64,000 nucleotides of DNA from Artemisia argyi (taxonomy: Eukaryota; Streptophyta; Magnoliopsida; Asterales; Asteraceae), in NCBI GenBank assembly GCA_030686995.1, contig CM060707.1:84616472-84680471 (forward strand), written 5' to 3'. Below are positions 58,228 to 64,000 of the stretch, in pieces. Under the pieces are notes generated by a model, which worked only from the letters and a program-made list of their open reading frames with translations, was not told the DNA's origin and searched no databases. Within the stretch, counting starts at the first letter, position 1. Every line of letters begins with the position of its first letter. A program made the translations under genes and the position numbers.

Positions 58228-61200
58228 CTACCAATCAGGTCTCTGAAATGTCAACACCGGAAACTTCTGTCTGCCTCCAACATAACTTTCCAACCTTCGA
58301 AACTGATCCCTGCGCTTCAATCTGTTCTCAATCCTTAAGATGAATCTGCGAGCATCCCTGGCTTCATTGGTGTTCCACCTTTTGGATTTTCCCAGTTCTA
58401 TGTCATTGATTCTGCCTTTGATCCCATCTCTGACGAAATTCAGGGTTTCATCACAGAACTTATGAATTTCTTCATAAGCCATGAAGCAGTTGCGACCATT
58501 AATGCTGCGGTAGGTGAACCCAAATGGTTGTCTGATCAAGGTGTACTGAGATAGATGTGGAAGGTCGGGGATGTCGAACAGGTTTGGTTTGGTGAGATTG
58601 AGCTTCTTCTGATAACTTTCTACTCCCAACTGAAGATCTTCAACTCTTTCTCTTATGACAATCTGCCTGATGAAGATTAGAAGAGCTTGGATAAAGGCAA
58701 GCTGCATCTCTTTAGGCAAGCCACAGAGTTTTCCTTGAACTTTGAGTAGGTACATGTCTTCGATGTCGTTGAGACGTAGTCGTGGAAAGTCAGACTCGGA
58801 AATATCGTACTCCTTTTCATCAAGTCTTTTCAGTGTGATTTTGCTGAGGAAGGGGTACCCAAAGAAAGTGACAGTCGAGATGAATTGAATGGAGACTATC
58901 TTCAGATCACTTTCTACATCACCCATCGTCTGATTAAGTCTGCTGCTTCGATAGTATTGTGCTCGGTTGTTTGGCCAATGATGTATGCCGTAAAGAGCAT
59001 TTCCGGTCATATTCAACAATTTTGTCAACGAATAATGCTGAAGCTTCTTCTTCGATGGCATTGTTGAGATATCGAGCTGCAGGGAGAAAGGCGAGTGAGG
59101 TAACGTACTTCTTCTCAATCTTGCTGCCAAGTTTCAGAAATTCTAAGTCTGTGTTGTAGAAGAACTTGTATGGGATCTTTGGTTCCTTAGGCTTCCCAAT
59201 CATCGGTAGTGGTTTGGACCAGTCAGTAATGTAAGGTGCGGTTTTCTTGGTGACCGGATCGACATATGATTCAGGATTGATCCAGTCAATATTGCTTGAC
59301 ATAGCTCGAGCCATATTTTCCAGATGGTATTCAAGCTCGATAGAGTTGGCAGACCTATCTTTCAGAAGATTGAAAGCATCATTCTTGATTCTTCGCAGCT
59401 CTTTCTTATTCATCTTTTTCATCTTAAACTTTTGCTGAATCATTTGAGCATATTCCACCGTTCGACCATCTTGAGGTTCATGATTGTCTTCCAGTGGTGG
59501 TTGCGAGTTGATCATCTTTTCAAACCAGGAGTATTCAGCACTATTGTCTTGATCTAGCCAGCTAAGGACTGTTTTAGGTTTCTTTGGTTCGGTGCCTTTA
59601 GATGAGGTGTCCGGTTTGGGTTGATGATGCTTTCCTTTCTTGTCTTTCTTCTTCTTTTTAGGAGACAGTTCTGGAACTTCATCGGGTTGAGGTATGTCAT
59701 CACCACCAGTGTATTCGAAGTGGTCGTGTGCCTTGGGAGCAGAACCTGATGCCTTCGGTTGTTGTGAGCAAGTTGTTGTTGTTGGAGGGATTACCGGTGT
59801 TTTGAACTGAGATGAGGGTCCTTCGGCTTGTTTTTGTTTCTTTGCCTGAGAATTCGGATCCCTGTCTTCATCGTCTCTTTGACGTTTCAGTTTATCGGCC
59901 TCTGTGCTGCAAGTATCTTTGTTCATCTTGTCTTTTAGTGCTTCCAGGACTTTTGCTTCTTCAGGAGTCAAGGTGAACTTGTTTGCCAGCTTTTCTAAGA
60001 GTTGAGCTTCCAAATCATCCAGAGATAGCCCTGGTAGTGGAACAGTGGACTTGTCAGCTCGAAGAGTGAATGTGGTTGATCGGATCACTTTCTTGACTGC
60101 TTGCTCTGCGAACTTGGTGAGTTCGTCTCTCATGGGTGCCAGCAGATCTTTCAACTCAGCAACTAAGTGTTGTGCCATGTATTCTTGTGCTTGAGCTGCT
60201 AGAGCGGCTTCCAAGTTCTCTTGTACGTCTTTAGCTAAGAATGTATCAACTTTGTCTTGTAGCTCTTGGACGTTCGAGTTCAGCTTTGTCAATTCAGCAA
60301 CTTGGGTTACAAGTGTTGCAACCTGATCTTCCAGTCTGCTTCTTTTCTTTTCATGTACTCTTTTGAAAGCTGACTTGAGTAACTTTGATGCAGCAGAGGC
60401 TTTGGTGCTCGGTTTCTTGATTGATTTGTCGTGTGTTGATTCAGATGCAGGAGGAGATGACTGTGATGATTCAATGATGGTGGTAGAGTCTTTGTCATCT
60501 CCTTTCTTTGGTTCGGGTTGTTCAACTATCTTTTCTTTGGCTGCTTCTTCTATCATCCTTTGTTCTTCAGCCCGTTTCTCAGCTTCGGCCTTAAGCCTTA
60601 GTTCTTCTGCAAGCCTGGCTTCTTCTTCCTTCTTTAACTTTTCTTCAGCCAGCTTGGCTGCCTCTTCTGCTTTCCTGCTCTCTTCCATTTTGATTGTTTC
60701 TTCCAGTTTAGCTTGAGCAATCTCTTCAAGCCTGGCCTCTTCAGCTTCTTGTTTTCTTTTCAGTTCCTCTTCCTGAGCCCTTTATTTGAGCTCCATTTCT
60801 TCCATAGACATAAGTCTTGGAGCATCAGTATCCATGGGATCTCCCTCTTCTTCCTCTCCCATAGTCATTTCAATGTCGGTGGGAGACACTGAGGGATTGT
60901 CATAAACAACTAAGTCTGTGGCGATCCTTGTGGTAGGATCAGGAATGCTGCTAGATCCGCCAGCTTCGGTGGTCTGAGAGAACACTGGAGGTGGAGGTAG
61001 ATCAGCATTGAATGTATCAATTCGGCTGTGGAAGAGACCTAGGTTGAGAGCCCTTTCATTTTCTTCTTCGACTGAAAGGCCTTCTGTCTCAAGTTCAGTA
61101 TATACTGGTTGTTTCATCTTTTCTCTTCTAATCCTTTCTTCTTCCAAAATCGTCTGAGCTTTGGTGAGTGGTCGTTGATAGAGATGTGCGGGGGATTCAG

Positions 61201-62458
61201 CATGATCAGCAGATTCGTCAATAATCTTATCCCAATCTTCGAACGTCAAATCCTTATCGTCAATTTCATCAAGATTGACTTTCTTGGTGATATTGGCATA
61301 GGCTTCACTGTAGATAGGACCTTCGTTGGATTCGGTTTGTTCAGAGTCAGCAGGTTTTGGAGAAGGTTGTGGTGAGGGAAACCACCCAGGTTCAGCAGTT
61401 GGTTTCTTTGTAGGAATTCTGATCTTAAGTGATCCCCTTTTCTTAGGTTTGGTCTTGGTAGAACTTTCTGAGCTGCCAGATTTGCTACCTTTCTTTTCTT
61501 TCTTCTGCATGTATGATGGTAGAACAGCTTCGTCCAAGAACCCAACTTTATCTGCTTCAAGAGCTTGAAGGTAGTACTTGTAGTTATTTCTTTCTTGAAC
61601 CTTCTTAGTCAGGAGGCAATCAGGAAGTTTCTTTCCTTGTTTCCTTGTACTAGTATCCATTCTCTTGATGACCTTAAGTGTGTCCTCATTCTTGTATGTG
61701 TGCTGAAACTCATCATTCAGTCTTTGAGGTATGTCATCATATTCATGGATGAAGCTTGCAATGAGAAGCTTGGTGAAACGGACGAATGAAATATTGGTCG
61801 TCTTGTGTTGTATGTGCCACACAATGTCTTCCCAGATAATGCTGGCATAATCAACATTCTTGACATTAGCAATAGCCCAAAACAGCTTGAGATGTTGGAG
61901 CTTAGGGTGTTCATGGCCTGTGTCTCTGCCAGATAGTGACTTGGCAATGATGATGTAGAGAGTTCTCCAAGGCTGTGGAAGAAATCTGATATTGACCTTA
62001 GAGTGCCTAGTCATTACCTCTTCAGACTCATCATACCCAATATCTCTCAGCCATTCTATCAATTCTTCTTCACTGAGAACTTGGTCATATTCTTGATTAG
62101 GTTCAAGTTCGGGAAGTCCAAGAACACTACAGAGAAGATCCTTGTCGACCGTGACTTGTCTCATGTGAAGCATACAAGTAAAGGATTCTTCAAGGAGGTC
62201 CAAGTGGAGTGTGTGCCAAAACTGATGTATGTAGAAGCATGCCACTGCAGCAGATTTGGTGAGTAGAACTTTGCACGGGTGATAGATAAGAGCATCTACC
62301 GCAACAAGGCAAGAAGACTCATTGCATGTAAGGTTGTTGAAGTTGACTCTTAGATTGTTCTTTCCTATCTTTCTGGAGTAGTTCTCAGGAAAGGTGTCTT
62401 CCCATGCACGTATGGGTTCAGGTTCAGGTCCATAAGGAATGTCATTGTGTTCTGCCAT
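58228..62458 (-). pseudogene. Element D large accessory ORF (~1400 codons, one stop and one frameshift)
   Basis: Starts MAEHNDIPYGPEPEPIRAWE after a CAG that could be a splice acceptor. Residues ~1-290 form a globular domain (CLVAVDALIYHPCK, HQFWHTLHLDLLEE, LLCSVLGLPELEP). A Lys/Ser/Pro-rich and acidic linker leads to an in-frame TAA at 60782-60784. The same frame continues as a Lys/Glu/Ala coiled coil (AEEKLKKEEEARLAEE), another low-complexity linker, and a conserved domain with YVDPVTKKTAPYITDW. A frameshift near 58950-59070 is followed by SESDFPRLRLNDIEDMYLL, VEDLQLGVESYQKKLNLTKP and a basic end RLKRRDQFRRLESYVGGR. I recall the last domain from Asteraceae retrotransposon-associated proteins. 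No catalytic motif was seen and the function is unknown. Confidence 0.7.
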
Positions 62459-62714
62459 CTGGTTTGATCAAAAGCAATCACAAACATAGCAATGATATAC
62501 TTTGTTAGCACAGACATTCAATTACTAGATTATGAGCACATCATTGATTGATCAGTGGGTGTTTGTGTGTGAAAAACTTTTGTTATATTACAAACTTATG
62601 TTTTAATCACATGATAGAAACTTATAACACTTAAGTTACAACAAGAGTTCATCACCACAAGAGGTTACACATTGGAAATATTTCAACACTTAGAAAATTT
62701 CATGAATTTGACAA

Positions 62715-63075
62715 GTTTACGCGTAAATAGAAAAATCTACGCATAACTTATATTACGCGTAGGAAATGAAATTATGCGTAGGTTTAATTTCTACGCATAA
62801 CTTTATATGTTACGCGTAAGTTCAACTTCTGCGTAGGCTTAATTTTACGCGTAGGATTAAATCTTAGGCGTAAGATTAGAACTTAGGCAAAGAATTGAAC
62901 TTTGAGCGTAAGATATAACTTGTGCGTAGGTTTAAACTTATGCGTAAGATCATGACTTACGCGTAAGAAACAACTTAAGCGTAAGTTATTCTTTTATGCG
63001 TAAACAATGTCTTATCCAAGACATTGTTTGTCTACGTGTCGAATCTTACGCGTAAGAGAATATTTTGCGCGTAGA
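62715..63075. repeat. Cluster of TACGCGTA-like palindromic motifs
   Basis: About fifteen GCGTA cores in 360 bp at roughly 20-25-bp spacing. Exact ACGCGT at 62719, 62755, 62812, 62847, 62959 and 63048, with one more at 63219. Many are embedded in TACGCGTAAG or TACGCGTAGG. CpG-rich motifs are otherwise rare in this DNA. Confidence 0.8.
63002..63029. repeat. Perfect 12-bp inverted repeat with 4-nt loop
   Basis: AAACAATGTCTT, ATCC, AAGACATTGTTT. Confidence 0.8.
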
Positions 63076-64000
63076 AATGCCTTTTTCCAGAAAAATCACC
63101 TTTGAAATTCGAGTTGTATGTTTCCTGAAAGTGTACACACATTACCACTGATCAATAATTAACCCTAACACACTTAATTCATACATTTAAAGCGTAAACA
63201 TGCCAAAATACAACTTAACGCGTAAACACGCATGAACAACTAATCATAATCACAATCAAACATGAATCTGGGTATGTCTAAGCATAGGGCAAATGTTACT
63301 AACAACATAAGGATCATATGGTTCAAATATAAACACAAATCATCCACAGAATCTCAAGATGAAATCTGCTAGTGTCATACGAACCCTAAACCTTAGATTC
63401 AAGAACTAAACATGATTAAGATGCAATTAAACCAGATACAAATGATCCTAGGCATACACAAACACTATCCCCATCACTAATTACAATCCTAATGCTCAAA
63501 CTCAAGAACCCCCAAATCCTACGTATGAACCCTAATCTCAAACTCGATCGATTAGTGTATCTGGGCGTGATTGGGGTTAAGATACATGTTGATAATCATC
63601 CAAGGACCATTTCCCACTAACTAAATCAATTATAAAACAACTAATTTCTGGGTTCTAATTTTATGCACAACTCGAAAAAACAAATTAAACGATTGTGATT
63701 GATTGAGCCGTTGGATTGTTATGAAAATTAAAACCCTTGTTAGCAATAATGATCAAAGCATGTTATCACTTACAGATTCGAAGATGGATGATTAGATCAA
63801 GAGAATGATTGTGGATCGTTAGATGATTAGGTGAAAGTGTAAATGCTATTTGCAGGTGCAGTAAATGCGTGGGTCAAGTGAGTTTTGACCAAAAGTTAAA
63901 ACATGTTTGAAAACTTGACACAATTGGTCCCTTAACCTTAACTAACATTTATTCTTAATGCTTTAAACACTTAATCACATGTAACTTTCGTTAGTTAACA

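Larger units (their letters stand above)
55610..64000 (-). mobile_element. Element D: LTR retrotransposon related to B, with large accessory ORF (5' part outside window)
   Basis: 3' LTR at 55610-55937, PPT CTTAGGGGGAGAT, a 3' module homologous to that of B, and a broken ~4.2-kb ORF. No gag or pol appears between 62459 and the window end. Either pol lies further right or D is a non-autonomous derivative carrying the accessory ORF. Its right boundary is unknown. Confidence 0.65.
62459..64000 (-). other. Upstream region of the element D ORF, possibly leader and intron
   Basis: No pol or gag. On the minus strand TCGAATCTGTAAGTG near 63770 could be a donor and GATCAAACCAG before the ATG (62459) an acceptor, giving an intron of about 1.3 kb. 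It contains the TACGCGTA-like cluster (62715-63075) and a perfect 12-bp hairpin (63002-63029). Confidence 0.35.

Noticed and set aside
58885..61947. Many plus-strand frames opposite the element D ORF
   Set aside because: Shadow frames of the minus-strand ORF; low similarity to any protein and mirrored composition.
1..64000. tRNA or rRNA genes
   Set aside because: No cloverleaf or rRNA-like stretch was recognised by eye; a covariance-model scan was not possible.

Overview
This is a plant nuclear window, probably from Asteraceae. It is AT-rich, has long (TA)n tracts, and is built almost entirely from transposable elements. The family guess is inference: the gag, pol and accessory proteins of two copia elements look like the very abundant Tanacetum-type retrotransposon proteins as I remember them. 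No complete host gene was found.

Left part (1-18.1 kb). At the left edge lies one exon of a DUF1985-like gene on the minus strand, with a possible first exon near 2.55 kb. From 3.8 to 9.9 kb there is a mosaic of non-autonomous Helitron copies. These have TC/CTAA ends and A^T flanks, sit in both orientations to form large inverted repeats, and carry two MITEs inside (TA)n tracts. A solo copia LTR (11.50-12.84 kb) interrupts a piece of exon. From 12.8 to 15.9 kb there are fragments of unrelated host genes: a WW-like exon (+), a guanylate-binding-protein exon (-) and a broken HMG-CoA reductase (-). From 16.3 to 18.1 kb there are more Helitron-family repeats, including a fold-back with arms of about 535 bp.

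Central part (18.1-52.4 kb). This is a four-level nest with target duplications visible at each LTR insertion. A Helitron helicase gene (-) is split by element A, a SIRE-type Ty1/copia at 18902-52225. Element A is split in gag by element B, a Ty1/copia at 21709-43422 (TSD ATGAA). Element B is split between protease and integrase by element C, a minus-strand Ty3/gypsy element at 27552-37089 (TSD CAGCT). A and B have degenerate gag-pol. A still carries an intact 369-codon accessory ORF after pol, preceded by an intron-like segment, and five copies of a GC-rich hairpin module, one of them just upstream of the LTR TATA box.

Right part (52.4-64 kb). After the helicase remnant come two minus-strand LTR elements. 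Element E (3' LTR 53645-53929) is interrupted by element D (3' LTR 55610-55937). D shares a long non-coding 3' module with B. Where B has pol, D has an accessory ORF of about 4.2 kb with one stop and one frameshift. No pol of D is visible before the window ends. Upstream of that ORF is a cluster of TACGCGTA-like motifs.

The gene products mostly serve retrotransposition (capsid, protease, integrase, reverse transcriptase/RNase H) or rolling-circle transposition (Helitron helicase). The accessory ORFs have no established function that I can assign.
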